Shown piece after piece: positions 9,551-18,372 of a DNA stretch of 64,000 bases (position 1 is the stretch's first letter; each line of letters begins with the position of its first letter). The translations under genes and the position numbers were made by a program. This stretch comes from CALCEB01 sp035531475. GTDB taxonomy: Bacteria; Acidobacteriota; Terriglobia; UBA7540. Location: positions 17,447-81,446 of the forward strand of contig DATKST010000015.1 in assembly GCA_035531475.1 (NCBI GenBank), in the 5' to 3' direction. The notes under the pieces are model-generated. The model was not told the DNA's origin. It saw only the letters and a program-made list of their open reading frames with translations, and ran no database searches.

Positions 9551-10060
9551 AGCGCGAGCAAGCCTGTAAGCCGAATTCTGTCCCCGCCGAAGCGGGGGGC
9601 GACCATTCATCTAGCCCCGGCATTGCTACCGGGGTCGAGCGACCTACCCGAGAGTTGGCCGGCGCCTCCCTGCCAGGCAATCGGCCGGAAGACGCCTTGC
9701 GGGACGGGCCGTCCCTCCTCTCCTATTTGGTCTTGCTCCGTGTGGGGTTTACCCTGCCCCCGGCATCACTGCCGGAGCGGTGCGCTCTTACATTAAGCCG
9801 CCGCAGCGGCCGCACCTTTTCACCCTTACCTTGTTTTCCGCCGAGGCCAAAGCCCCGGCAGACGAACAAGGCGGTATATTTTCTGTGGCACTTTCCGTGT
9901 CAAAGGCGTATCGCTCCGGCTTCCCGGAGCATCCACCCCCAACCCTCGCCGTTAGCGAGCACACCGCCCTGCGGAGTTCGGACTTTCCTCTCCTTCGCCT
10001 CTATGAACCGCCGAAGCGGCCTGGGAAGCAAAGCAGCGATCGCCCGGCTTGCTTGCGCCA
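9551..10060 (-). ncRNA. rnpB: RNase P RNA (bacterial type A)
   Basis: This is the catalytic RNA that trims the 5' leader of precursor tRNAs. Read on the minus strand, the conserved blocks are in order: GAGGAAAGTCCGAACTCC near the 5' end, ACAGAAAATATACCGCC, AGGGTGAAAAGGTGCGG with TAAGAGCGCACCG, GGTAAACCCC, AAGACCAAATAGG, GGTAGGTCGCTCGACC, TAGATGAATGGTC and the terminal ACAGAATTCGGCTTA. Ends are set by helix P1: GGCGCAAGCAAGCC (10047-10060) pairs with GGCTTGCTCGCGCT (9551-9564). The span of about 510 bases exceeds the usual 350-420, so some helices are extended. Confidence 0.97.
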
Positions 10061-10226
10061 TCGTTATGATAGCAGTTGTAGGTGGGAAGACTCACAGGAT
10101 TCGTAGCGCAGTGCGGCCCAACGCCGCATCGTGCCAAGTCAAGCCGAAGTTACTATCTTCTTCCATCGGATTGACCAACAGAAGACGCCGCCGGGCGGAC
10201 TCCTTCTCCCGCTCCCAAGAGGAAGC

Positions 10227-11876
10227 CTACTGCGTCGTGGAAATCCCGTGGGGGTAATTTCCATCAACCACCCCGGCGGTTGCGGAAAGAACCTCGGGAA
10301 TGTCTGCGCCGGCGGGCTTGCCGTCGGTGCTGGTGTGAAAGTAAGGGCTCCTGGGAAGGAGGGAAAGCTCACCATGCTTAAGGTCTTGAAAGCGCAAAGC
10401 GCTCAAGGAACCGGGATAGAAATTGCCCGGGGGAAAGGCGGCGGATGACGCTCCCACCAGGACGTTTCCTTTGAAAACAGCTTCCGGAAAGTATTTGGCC
10501 ATGGTCGCTTTTCCTTCACCCGTCCCGCTTCCAAAAACCCCGTACTTTCCACGCAGGGCGATATTGTTGGTAAAAGTAAAGTTGGAATTGGGCGCCCAGT
10601 CTCCACCGGCTGACATTAGGAACCATGTTGAAAAGCCGGTGTTATGATCAATCGTCACGGCGTTTGACCCCTCGGCAAAGAGAAAAAGCCAGTCCTGGGG
10701 GTTGCGCCGGTTACCCCATTCCTGGCCATTCAGGTCATACAGCAGATTGTTCTTGATCAGGATGCGGTGGATGCGCATGACCCCTTTCTGGGGGTCGGTG
10801 TCATCTGTGCCTCCAATGTCGATTCCGCCTACCGCATGGCGGATGATGTTGTGGGTCACCGTGATATCCTCATCCTCAGTCCATTCATTCTGCCCGTGGA
10901 TCGTCCGGGGGGTGAACAGGATCACCGAACCGTGCTGGGCCTGGCCCCAACAATTCTCAAAGATATTGCCATCGATGGTGATTCGCTGCCCACTCTTAAA
11001 TTCCAGGAGATTCTTTACGGTCCAAGGCGTTCCGGCGTAGCCCGGACTGCCGATTTTCCAGGAAAGAGGTTTGAAGAAGTAGTTGTGGCGGATTACGATA
11101 TCCGATGGAATCACATTGGGGATAAAAGCTCTGGCGCCTCCGAACATGACGTTCTCCCCGGATGCCTCAAGGTAATTGTTAATGATATTGTAAGGGCCGG
11201 GGCCATTCCACCCGCAAAGGGCCTGGGTATCCTGGCCAACAATTGCGATCCCGGAGATGTAAGAGTTCTCAACCGTAACGCTGCCCGCGTTCAGCGCAAT
11301 GCCGCGAATTGAACCTGCTTTAGGGTCACCGTGGACATAATCTCGATCGAAGACAAAGTCATGCGGGAGTTGGGACAATGAGGTTTCTTGCCCTGTTCCA
11401 AGGGAAACGAGGTTATACTCCCACTTCCCGGCGGCAGGGTGGAACTCAATTCCAATGAACCGGAAGTGGTGCGCTCCATTCTTCGCCGAGATGACGGGCC
11501 CAACATTTGGGGAGACCAGTTTGGGCATAAACTGGGCATAGCTTGGGTTCGCGCGCACATTTTCCGGAGGCAGCGAGGAAAGCGCGGAGCTCTCGATCGT
11601 GATATAGCCAGAGCCCGGCTTGTTGGGCAAATTGAAATTGCCCTCGTAGGAAGCACCGGCCTGGAGCTGGATGAAGTCACCCGGCCGGGCCTGATTCAAC
11701 GCTGCTTGAAAGTTGCCTCCCGCCGGCACCCGAATGGTACCGGCTTGGGTCTGCACCGCACAACCGGTTAAGACCAACCCTAAACACAATAATACTTTAT
11801 GACCAAGCCGCTGAACCCATTGATCCCCATTCGCAAAATTTTGGCTGAGGTGATTTGAGGTTGATTCGGATTGCAT
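10227..11876 (-). CDS. Lipoprotein with right-handed beta-helix (pectate-lyase-like fold)
   Basis: The 549-residue protein has an unusually long N-terminal stretch before a lipoprotein signal, LCLGLVLTGC (lipobox Cys39), so it is exported and probably lipid-anchored. After AGTIRVPAGGNFQAALNQAR, a typical start of the parallel beta-helix fold, many short repeats end in Asn-rich turns (VTVENSYISG, IVIRHNYFF, ITIDGNIFENC, ILIKNNLLYDL, FTFTNNIALRG). This is the pattern of polysaccharide lyases and related carbohydrate-active or surface proteins. No catalytic set can be assigned with confidence. A later in-frame start nearer the signal peptide is possible. It is divergent from the gene at 12030. 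Confidence 0.75.
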   Translation of the reverse strand: MQSESTSNHLSQNFANGDQWVQRLGHKVLLCLGLVLTGCAVQTQAGTIRVPAGGNFQAALNQARPGDFIQLQAGASYEGNFNLPNKPGSGYITIESSALSSLPPENVRANPSYAQFMPKLVSPNVGPVISAKNGAHHFRFIGIEFHPAAGKWEYNLVSLGTGQETSLSQLPHDFVFDRDYVHGDPKAGSIRGIALNAGSVTVENSYISGIAIVGQDTQALCGWNGPGPYNIINNYLEASGENVMFGGARAFIPNVIPSDIVIRHNYFFKPLSWKIGSPGYAGTPWTVKNLLEFKSGQRITIDGNIFENCWGQAQHGSVILFTPRTIHGQNEWTEDEDITVTHNIIRHAVGGIDIGGTDDTDPQKGVMRIHRILIKNNLLYDLNGQEWGNRRNPQDWLFLFAEGSNAVTIDHNTGFSTWFLMSAGGDWAPNSNFTFTNNIALRGKYGVFGSGTGEGKATMAKYFPEAVFKGNVLVGASSAAFPPGNFYPGSLSALRFQDLKHGELSLLPRSPYFHTSTDGKPAGADIPEVLSATAGVVDGNYPHGISTTQ

Positions 11877-12029
11877 TGGACCTCTTCTTTCCTTTTGAAA
11901 GTGGTTGGCTTATTGGCGCTCTTTCCAAAGCCAGGAAAAGAGCCTCAACCGTGAATTCGACGATTTTCCCGCCCCTGCGACCGGCCCGGCGTGGACGTTT
12001 TTATAGTAGCATTCTGAACTGAAGACAGA

Positions 12030-13169
12030 ATGGCCATGTGGCAAAAACTCCAGACAACGGCTCGTTGGCTGCCGGGGTACTTATGGCAACGGTCGTTCCG
12101 CCGGGCACCCCGTGTCCGCTCCCTCCACCTCATTATCGCCCTTGCAGACCACTTTGAGCCGGCAATTGTTCCCGAGAACCCGAAGGCTTTCGCACCAAGG
12201 GACGTGCAACTGAGCCGGTTGGAGGCCTGGATAGGAAAGTACCCAAGTCTGGTGGATTCTTTGCGGGATTCCGGGGGCTTCGCTTTCCGTCACACTTATT
12301 TTTATCCAGCGGAGCAATACGACCCGGAAATTGTGGAGATGCTCGCGCAACACTGCCGGGAAGGATGGGGAGAGACCGAAATTCATTTGCACCACGGGGT
12401 GGATGCACCAGACACATCGGAAAACACCCGTCGTGTTCTAGAGGGCTTTCGAGACACGCTCGCGGGCCATGGATGCTTGTCGCGCCTCGCTGGAAGCAGC
12501 CTGCCGCGCTACGCCTTCGTCCATGGCAACTGGAGCCTGGCCAATTCCGGCAAAGGTTGTTGCGGTGTGGACAATGAGATGCGGATTCTTGCGGAGACGG
12601 GTTGCTATGCTGATTTCACACTCCCTTCGGCGCCCAACCCGGCGCAGACGGCCAAAATCAATTCCATCTACGAATGCGCCCTGCCGCTTGACCAACGCGC
12701 TCCCCATCGCCGCGGCCATGATTTGAAAGCAGGCACGAAGCCGCACACTTATCCGCTGATCATCCAGGGACCCCTTGCGCTCGCCTACCGCAGAAGGACC
12801 AACGGGAAGCGGCGATGGACCATTGAAAATTCGGAAATCTGCGGCTCGAACCCGCCTTCCGTAGGGCGCTTGCAATATTGGATTCGGGCTGGGATTCAGG
12901 TTCAAGGCCGGCCGGATTGGATATTCATCAAGCTCCACTGTCACGGCATGGACCCGCGCGACGAGGAGGCCCTACTTGGCGCCCCGATGAGCCGCTTTTT
13001 GCAGGATTTAACCGAGGCTGCAAAAGGTGGCAAGGTACAGACGCATTTCGTGACGGCGCGGGAAATGGCCAACATCGCTCTGGCCGCCTGTGATGGCCGG
13101 GACGGTAATCCGGGAAAGTACCGTGATTACCAGTTCACACGGACCCGCAATGCCGGTCTTTCAAGGTAA
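12030..13169 (+). CDS. Conserved hypothetical, polysaccharide deacetylase-like
   Basis: This protein of 379 residues has no signal peptide. Motifs such as LIIALADHFEP near the N-terminus, TEIHLHHGVDAP, FVHGNWSLANS and KLHCHGMDP carry spaced His/Asp/Glu residues, as in the glycoside hydrolase/deacetylase (NodB-like beta/alpha barrel) superfamily. Proteins of this kind occur in exopolysaccharide loci. The match is by general pattern only and the activity is unproven. ATG at 12030 or 12036 are both possible; neither has a strong ribosome site. The adjacent divergent beta-helix lipoprotein also points to carbohydrate handling. Confidence 0.6.
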   Translation: MAMWQKLQTTARWLPGYLWQRSFRRAPRVRSLHLIIALADHFEPAIVPENPKAFAPRDVQLSRLEAWIGKYPSLVDSLRDSGGFAFRHTYFYPAEQYDPEIVEMLAQHCREGWGETEIHLHHGVDAPDTSENTRRVLEGFRDTLAGHGCLSRLAGSSLPRYAFVHGNWSLANSGKGCCGVDNEMRILAETGCYADFTLPSAPNPAQTAKINSIYECALPLDQRAPHRRGHDLKAGTKPHTYPLIIQGPLALAYRRRTNGKRRWTIENSEICGSNPPSVGRLQYWIRAGIQVQGRPDWIFIKLHCHGMDPRDEEALLGAPMSRFLQDLTEAAKGGKVQTHFVTAREMANIALAACDGRDGNPGKYRDYQFTRTRNAGLSR

Positions 13170-13204
13170 GAAGACAAAACGCCGCGCGTCCGTCCGTTGG
13201 CAAT

Positions 13205-13453
13205 TCAAGCAAGGCCGGTGCGCTGCAACAGGATCCGGAATCGTGGATCGGGCCGCAAGCTGTCAAATGCAGAATCTACCTTCAGATTGACACGTGAGAT
13301 CGAATGCTCTTCATCAGCCTTTTCCAGAAATTGGAATGCCCGTTTTCTATCACCGCAGACGAGGAGGACTGTGGCGATATCCGCAGAGGAAACATAGCGT
13401 TGCTTTGACGGTTCCTCCAATTCATCGAGCAATTCCTTGGACGCAGATTTTTA
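13205..13453 (-). pseudogene. C-terminal fragment of a TPR protein
   Basis: An open stretch of about 80 codons reads ELLDELEEPSKQRYVSS, then GDRKRAFQFLEKADEEHS and FDSLRPDPRFRILLQRTGL. This is the standard tail of the large tetratricopeptide proteins (often fused to a winged-helix or kinase domain) that are numerous in Acidobacteria. Everything upstream is missing: immediately before it the frame meets a stop and the transposase fragment begins. It is therefore a broken gene whose 5' part was lost at the mobile-element junction. Confidence 0.7.
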
Positions 13454-13717
13454 GCCGGAGACAGCAGACGCCTGGGCCAACCGTGTCTTTGGCACGGGTC
13501 CACCTCCGGTCGCGGAGCCCGCCATCCGCTTGCCAAACAACACGTGCGTGCCATTCTCCACCCGCAAGACGAAGCGCATCCGCGGATACGCACTCTGCCC
13601 CCGGCTGGCCGCGGGGCGACCGAAGGCCCGCTCGTTTTCCTTGTCGTCGGCCACCCCCAAGGTGCTGCCGTCCAGGCTCACCAATGGATTAGCTTCAGTG
13701 AACAGCATGGGGGTTAA
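13451..13717 (-). pseudogene. IS4-type transposase fragment with terminal-repeat-like end
   Basis: The frame encodes about 85 residues including VSLDGSTLGVADDKENERAF, then GRPAASRGQSAYPRMRFV and NGTHVLFG. This is the DGSTL/FGRP/HVLFG region around the first catalytic Asp in one group of IS4-family DDE transposases. N- and C-terminal parts are absent. At the upstream edge, plus strand 13695-13717 reads TCAGTGAACAGCATGGGGG then TTAA, closely matching the right end of family A repeats (GAACAGCATTGGGG, CTAG). The piece thus looks like an internally deleted element keeping one terminus. Confidence 0.72.
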
Positions 13718-13738
13718 TTCAGTCCCCGGATTGCACTT

Positions 13739-14734
13739 TCAGGCATCACGCAGAAACTTGGTGGACTCCTCGGGCGGTGTGGGGTTGATGTAGAATCCCG
13801 TACCCCATTCAAAGCCTGCCACCTTGGTCAGCTTGGGCATGATCTCCATGTGCCAATGGTAGTAGTCATTGGAAGCATCGGGCACGGGCGAAGTGTGGAC
13901 GACGAAATTGTAAGCCGGATGTTCCAGTACTTTGTCGAGGCGCATCAGAATATCTTTCAGGATCACCGCAAGCTGCTCAAACTCATGCTTCTTGGACTCC
14001 TCAAAAGCCGACTGGTGGCTTTGAGGAATAATGACAACCTCGAATGGGAACCGCGGAGCGAAAGGTGAGAAGGCTACAAACCCATCGTTTTCTGTAATCA
14101 CCCGGATGCCGTTTTCCTTCTCTTGACGGATCATGTCGCAGAAGATGCAGCGCTCCCTGTATCCGTAATACTCTCTGGACCCATCAACTTCTTCAGCCAC
14201 GCGCTTGGGAACGACGGGCAGGGCGATCAATTGAGAATGAGTATGTTCCAATGAAGCGCCCGCCGCTTCGCCGTGATTCTTGAAGATCATGATGTACTTG
14301 AACCGGCGGTCCCTTTTCAGGTCCAGAATGCGGTCGCGGTAAGCCCACAACACATCTTCGATTTGGGGAACAGGAACGGTCGCCAGCGTCATTTGATGGT
14401 TGGGGGTTTCGATGATGACCTCGTGAGCCCCAATACCATTCATCTTGTCATACAGGCCTTCACCCTGACGGTTGAGCGTTCCCTCAATCCCCAGCGCCGG
14501 GAACTTGTTCGGCACCACGCGCAAGGTCCAGCCGGGCGTGTCGCGCGCGCTCCCGTCGCTGCGATAAGCGTGGATTTCCGGGGGCGTTTTCAGCTCATTT
14601 CCAGGGCAGAATGGACAAAACCCTGAGCCGCGGATTTCCACTTTGTCGCGCACAAAATCCGAAGGCCGCTTGGCGCGATCCGTGGCAATGATCACCCAAC
14701 GGCCGGTCACAGGATCTTTCCTCAGTTCGGGCAA
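13739..14734 (-). CDS. galT: Galactose-1-phosphate uridylyltransferase
   Basis: GalT exchanges UMP between UDP-glucose and galactose-1-phosphate in the Leloir pathway. The 331 residues include the metal-site cysteines C40/C43 in GFCPFCPGNE, the substrate-loop region PNKFPA, and the nucleophile motif HTHSQ (H164-x-H166-x-Q168), where H166 takes the uridylyl group. Length is normal. The start is TTG at 14734, supported by GGAGGGG six bases upstream; the ATG just before it is out of frame. No other Leloir gene lies nearby. Confidence 0.95.
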   Translation of the reverse strand: MPELRKDPVTGRWVIIATDRAKRPSDFVRDKVEIRGSGFCPFCPGNELKTPPEIHAYRSDGSARDTPGWTLRVVPNKFPALGIEGTLNRQGEGLYDKMNGIGAHEVIIETPNHQMTLATVPVPQIEDVLWAYRDRILDLKRDRRFKYIMIFKNHGEAAGASLEHTHSQLIALPVVPKRVAEEVDGSREYYGYRERCIFCDMIRQEKENGIRVITENDGFVAFSPFAPRFPFEVVIIPQSHQSAFEESKKHEFEQLAVILKDILMRLDKVLEHPAYNFVVHTSPVPDASNDYYHWHMEIMPKLTKVAGFEWGTGFYINPTPPEESTKFLRDA

Positions 14735-14797
14735 TGCATCCCCTCCATCGGCTTCCAGGCTGCCGGGCCGTTCCTTCGCAGGTCATCAGTTTGGCTC

Positions 14798-15334
14798 TCA
14801 GTCCGCCGGCGTCTTGAATGCGTCCTTGATCAGGCGCAGTTCGAAGCCAGTCCCCGGCATCCAAAGAACGCTCACGATATCAAACCGGTATGAGATGTCC
14901 TTGCGGCGCAGCTTCATCATGAAGAGCTGAGCTGAATGGATGATTCGTTTCCTTTGCCCGGCGCTGACGGCGAGCTCGGGCGGACCCGCCAGCGTCGAAC
15001 TTCGAGTCTTTACTTCAACGAAGGCCAAAACCGGCCCGTCCCAACCCACCATGTCGAGCTCGCCGGAATCGGAGCGCGGGCGCCGGTTGCGGGCGATGAC
15101 GATGTAACCCGACCGGCGGAGGTACCAATAAGCCAGGTTTTCCCCGCGCCGCCCGCTATCGAGATGAGGGGCAAGCTCTCCCTGAAGCGAAAGGGGCGCG
15201 TGGGAAGGCGGGTGCTGTTCCCGCCGCACTCGCCTTCGCTCCTTCCATGCAAGCGCACGGTAAACCAGCCGGGCCAACATGCTCATGCCGGCCTCATCGC
15301 GGCTGACCGGCACGCTGCAGAAAGAACGCGTCAT
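14798..15334 (-). CDS. YraN/UPF0102 family endonuclease-like protein
   Basis: This 178-residue protein has the UPF0102 core from about residue 55: GRRGENLAYWYLRRSGY, then GELDMVGWDGPVLAFVEVKTR, which holds the Glu-Asp...Glu-x-Lys pattern of the restriction-endonuclease-like fold. An N-terminal extension of about 50 basic residues precedes the core. Its ATG overlaps the aminotransferase stop (ATGA at 15331-15334), so the two are translationally coupled. Function is unproven in most species; a role in DNA repair or recombination is suggested for the family. Confidence 0.9.
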   Translation of the reverse strand: MTRSFCSVPVSRDEAGMSMLARLVYRALAWKERRRVRREQHPPSHAPLSLQGELAPHLDSGRRGENLAYWYLRRSGYIVIARNRRPRSDSGELDMVGWDGPVLAFVEVKTRSSTLAGPPELAVSAGQRKRIIHSAQLFMMKLRRKDISYRFDIVSVLWMPGTGFELRLIKDAFKTPAD

Positions 15335-16668
15335 TTCTCGATTTCGGCAAGGACGCCATCAAGAATGTCCAGCGCCAGGTCAGCTTGGTCCCGCTCCACC
15401 ACCAGCGGCGGCATCAGGCGGATGGTGCTATCGCCGCAGCCAAGCACCAGAAGCCCCCGTTCAAAGGCTCGCTGAATCACCTGGTTCCGGGCTTCGGGGT
15501 TTGGCTCACGGGTCTTTTGATCCTTGACCAGCTCAAAGCCAATCATCAAGCCCCGGCCCCTCACATCCCCAACCGTGCGATGCCGGGAAGTCCAGCCCGC
15601 CAGCCGCCCCATAATATACTCACCCATCCGGGCGGCATTGGAAATGTATTTTTCCTGGAGCAGCCGGATGGTTTCAAGGGCCGCCGCGCAGCAAACCGGA
15701 TTGCCGCCGAAGGTGGAGGCATGGGCGCCCGCGCCCCAGCTCATGATCTCCGCGCGGGCAATGGTGACGCCGAGCGGCATGCCGGAGGCGATGCCCTTGG
15801 CGGTGATCAAAATGTCTGGAGCCACACCATCGTGCTCGCAAGCCCACATTTTCCCGGTCCGGCCCATGCCGCACTGCACCTCGTCAAAAATCAGAAGGAT
15901 GCCGTGTCGGTCGGCGATCTGGCGGAGCTTCTTCAGGAATCCGGGTGGCGGCACCACATAGCCTCCCTCGCCCTGAACCGGCTCAACCACAATGGCGGCA
16001 ACGTCTTCCGGCGGCGCCACGGTGCGGAAGAGCAGATTTTCAATCTCATCCGGGCAAATGCAGTCTTTCATGCATTCGGCGCGTTCCCGGCCGTGTGGGC
16101 AGCGGTAGGGATTTCCGTAGCGCGTGTGGGTCACGCCGGCCAGCAGGGGACCGAAGTTCCGGCGCTGGGGAACCTTGCTCGAAGTGAGTGACAGCGAACC
16201 ATAGGTCCGCCCGTGAAAGCAGTTGTAAAACGCAATAAACCGGTCGCGCCGGGTGTAGTAACGGGCGAGCTTCATGGCCGCTTCCATCGCTTCCGTGCCC
16301 GAATTCCCGAAATAGACCTTCTTCTCAAAGTTGCCCGGAGCTATTGCAGCGAGCTTTTCGGCGAGCTGGGCGAGCAATGGATAGTAGAAATCCGTTCCCG
16401 ACATATGGATGAGCTGCCCGGCCTGGCGCTGGATGGCCCCCACCACATCCGGGTGGCAATGTCCGGTTGAGACCACGGCAATACCGGCGCTGAAATCGAG
16501 AAAGGTGTTTCCGTCCACGTCCTCAACAATCATTCCCTCTCCGCTCTTGGCGACCAGCGGGTAATCCCGCAAGTAGGACGGCGAAACATAGCGGCGGTCC
16601 AGGGCAAGCATCTTCTGCGCTTCGGGCCCTGGCAATGCAGTCTTGATGTGGGGCATTCTGCCTAACAT
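15331..16668 (-). CDS. Class III PLP aminotransferase (acetylornithine/4-aminobutyrate type)
   Basis: The 445-residue fold-type I enzyme moves an amino group from an omega-amino acid to a keto acid. It shows GNSGTEAMEAAMKLAR (phosphate-binding loop, 121-136), FDEVQCGMGRTG (Asp262 contacts the PLP ring nitrogen) and the Schiff-base lysine K291 in LITAKGIASGMPLG. A Cys-rich insert at about 188-206 (Cys190, 199, 203, 205 with His192) could bind a metal. The start at 16668 has GGAGGAG upstream. Exact substrate (acetylornithine, GABA or another) cannot be decided here, and no arginine biosynthesis genes are adjacent. Confidence 0.9.
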   Translation of the reverse strand: MLGRMPHIKTALPGPEAQKMLALDRRYVSPSYLRDYPLVAKSGEGMIVEDVDGNTFLDFSAGIAVVSTGHCHPDVVGAIQRQAGQLIHMSGTDFYYPLLAQLAEKLAAIAPGNFEKKVYFGNSGTEAMEAAMKLARYYTRRDRFIAFYNCFHGRTYGSLSLTSSKVPQRRNFGPLLAGVTHTRYGNPYRCPHGRERAECMKDCICPDEIENLLFRTVAPPEDVAAIVVEPVQGEGGYVVPPPGFLKKLRQIADRHGILLIFDEVQCGMGRTGKMWACEHDGVAPDILITAKGIASGMPLGVTIARAEIMSWGAGAHASTFGGNPVCCAAALETIRLLQEKYISNAARMGEYIMGRLAGWTSRHRTVGDVRGRGLMIGFELVKDQKTREPNPEARNQVIQRAFERGLLVLGCGDSTIRLMPPLVVERDQADLALDILDGVLAEIEK

Positions 16669-17210
16669 TGAACTCCTCCTTCGGCCTTTTGATCGTTACA
16701 CCTCGCAGGCCATTGCAATAACTCTCAGTGAATGCCTGGGGCGAACCTTACGGAAGCTGGTCAGCGCGGCTGCGATTCCCGGATTTGGCAAGCCGCCCTC
16801 AACATCTCCGGTTGTTCGCCCGAAATTCTTAAAAGGAGGGGTAAATTAGTCGCCACCGAAAAGGTTAGGGCGCGCGTTGAATGGCAGGCGGATTCGCGGG
16901 GTGGCTTGGTTCATCGTAGCTTCCTTCAATTCCCATTCCGTTGCGGCTTGCGGCCTCATGATTGGCCATTTGCGTGTTCAACCGCGAAGAATACCAGACG
17001 ATTCTCAAAAGATCCGATACCTTATTTTGCACCTTTCGTGGAGCAAATGCAATCGCCGTGATCGATAACCGGTACCACCAAGGGTTTACGTAATAGTTAC
17101 TTGTCCCGAAGCTCCCGGTTCCTTGCGCTGCCCCTTGCTACCGTGGCGCATGAAGATGACGCCAGAAGCATGGCGCTCACCGCCAGAGCAAGCGATGCTG
17201 CCAGCGCTTT
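16669..17210. other. Intergenic region, nothing recognised
   Basis: This stretch of 542 bases lies upstream of the aminotransferase gene and downstream of the sugar isomerase-like gene. Short open frames are present but show no motif, ribosome site or family resemblance. No repeat of families A-D was seen. Confidence 0.5.
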
Positions 17211-18065
17211 TCACGCGTGCAGCTTGCGATAAGCCTTCAGGCAGAGTTCAGCGGTTTTCATTTCCGGATCATTGCTGCCTTCCTGTTCGATCAGGTAGTA
17301 TTCAACTCCGCCCCAGGTTTCAGCCGCCGCAAAAATCTTCTTCCAGGGCGCCACGCCTTGACCAAACAGCACTCGATAACCCTGCTTCGGGGACCAGTCC
17401 TTTAAGTGGAGTGACCGGATGCGACCGGGATGGCTGTTGATCCAGGCGACAGGATTGCTGCCGGCTGCGACGCAGGTGCCCACGTCAAGCTGCAGCATGA
17501 TGCTTTTATCGGTGTTGGTTGCCAGCACTTCCATCGGCGCCTGTCCGTCAATTGGCTTCCACTCCGCATCATGGTTGTGATACCCGGCGTGCATGCCGTG
17601 CCGCGCCAGCTCGGTATTGGCGTTGTTCAGCATGTCCGCAATGCCTTTCCATCCGTCCAGGGTGTTGATGTTGCCGGGATAGGCCAGGACAACGAACCGT
17701 GAGCCCAGAATTTGGTTTAGTTGGATGGCCTTGCCGATGCCGGCGGCGCTGAATGAAACCGGGCCGTTGTGGGTGGAGTAACAGCGGACGCTGAGACTGT
17801 CCAGTTGCTTGCGGACCTGCTTGGCGTGGCCTGGCGTCCAGTCGTAATACGGCGCAAAGAACTCAACGCACTGGTAGCCCATTTTGGCGACGCCCGTGAC
17901 CGTTCCCATCAGGTTCTTTTGCAGCTCATGGCGAACTGAATAGAGCTCAAGACCGATCGGAATCGCGCGACCGGCGGCCCACAGATTGCGTCCCGCTGCG
18001 GCAAGCGGAGCAACGGCCGCAGCCGAAAGAAACGAACGGCGTGATAAAAGTTCAGGTTTTTTCAT
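17211..18065 (-). CDS. Tat-exported sugar phosphate isomerase/epimerase-like protein
   Basis: The 284-residue protein begins with a twin-arginine signal (LLSRRSFLSAAAVAPLAAAG), so a folded, probably cofactor-containing protein is exported. The rest is a xylose isomerase-like TIM barrel: GLELYSVRHELQKN, VEFFAPYYDW, YHNHDAEW, QLDVGTCVAAG and SLHLKDWSP give the His, Glu and Asp metal ligands typical of the AP endonuclease 2 superfamily. Members act on sugars or sugar derivatives; the substrate is unknown. Repeat A4 lies between it and the amidohydrolase gene. Confidence 0.88.
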   Translation of the reverse strand: MKKPELLSRRSFLSAAAVAPLAAAGRNLWAAGRAIPIGLELYSVRHELQKNLMGTVTGVAKMGYQCVEFFAPYYDWTPGHAKQVRKQLDSLSVRCYSTHNGPVSFSAAGIGKAIQLNQILGSRFVVLAYPGNINTLDGWKGIADMLNNANTELARHGMHAGYHNHDAEWKPIDGQAPMEVLATNTDKSIMLQLDVGTCVAAGSNPVAWINSHPGRIRSLHLKDWSPKQGYRVLFGQGVAPWKKIFAAAETWGGVEYYLIEQEGSNDPEMKTAELCLKAYRKLHA

Positions 18066-18125
18066 AGTGAATGCACCATATCACAAGAGAGGACCTATAG
18101 ACATGGCCGTAAGCCGGCGTCGCCC

Positions 18126-18322
18126 GGTTAAACCAGCGCCCCTCACCCACCGCTGCGCGGTTCCCCCTCTCCCCGCAAGCGGGGAGAGGGCACCGGCGCC
18201 CGCCATGTAATCGCCCGATGTTTCCCCCTCTCCCCGCTAGCGGGGAGAGGGCTGGGGTGAGGGGTCACGCGACGCTTCTGCCATCAAGATCATGGGGTTT
18301 ACCCTAACTGAACAGTATCGAG
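18126..18322. repeat. Family A element, copy A4 (two hairpins)
   Basis: CCCCTCACCCACCGCTGCGC leads to a first hairpin (CTCTCCCCGC-AA-GCGGGGAGAG). A spacer and a second hairpin (CTCTCCCCGC-TA-GCGGGGAGAG) follow. The shared arm GACGCTTCTGCCATCAAGAT leads to the end TAACTGAACAGTATCGAGG, followed by CTAA. It is the only copy in the window with two full hairpins. Confidence 0.78.
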
Positions 18323-18372
18323 GCTAATTGTGCCGTTGCGTCGGCCCGCAACAAGCGGCCACAAGGGCCGCC

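Noticed and set aside
9655..10257. Plus-strand open frames over 9655-10257
   Set aside because: They overlap rnpB on the other strand; the conserved RNA motifs explain the sequence.
16643..17061. Short open frames in the aminotransferase upstream region
   Set aside because: No ribosome site, no motif, and they overlap the 5' end of the aminotransferase gene.
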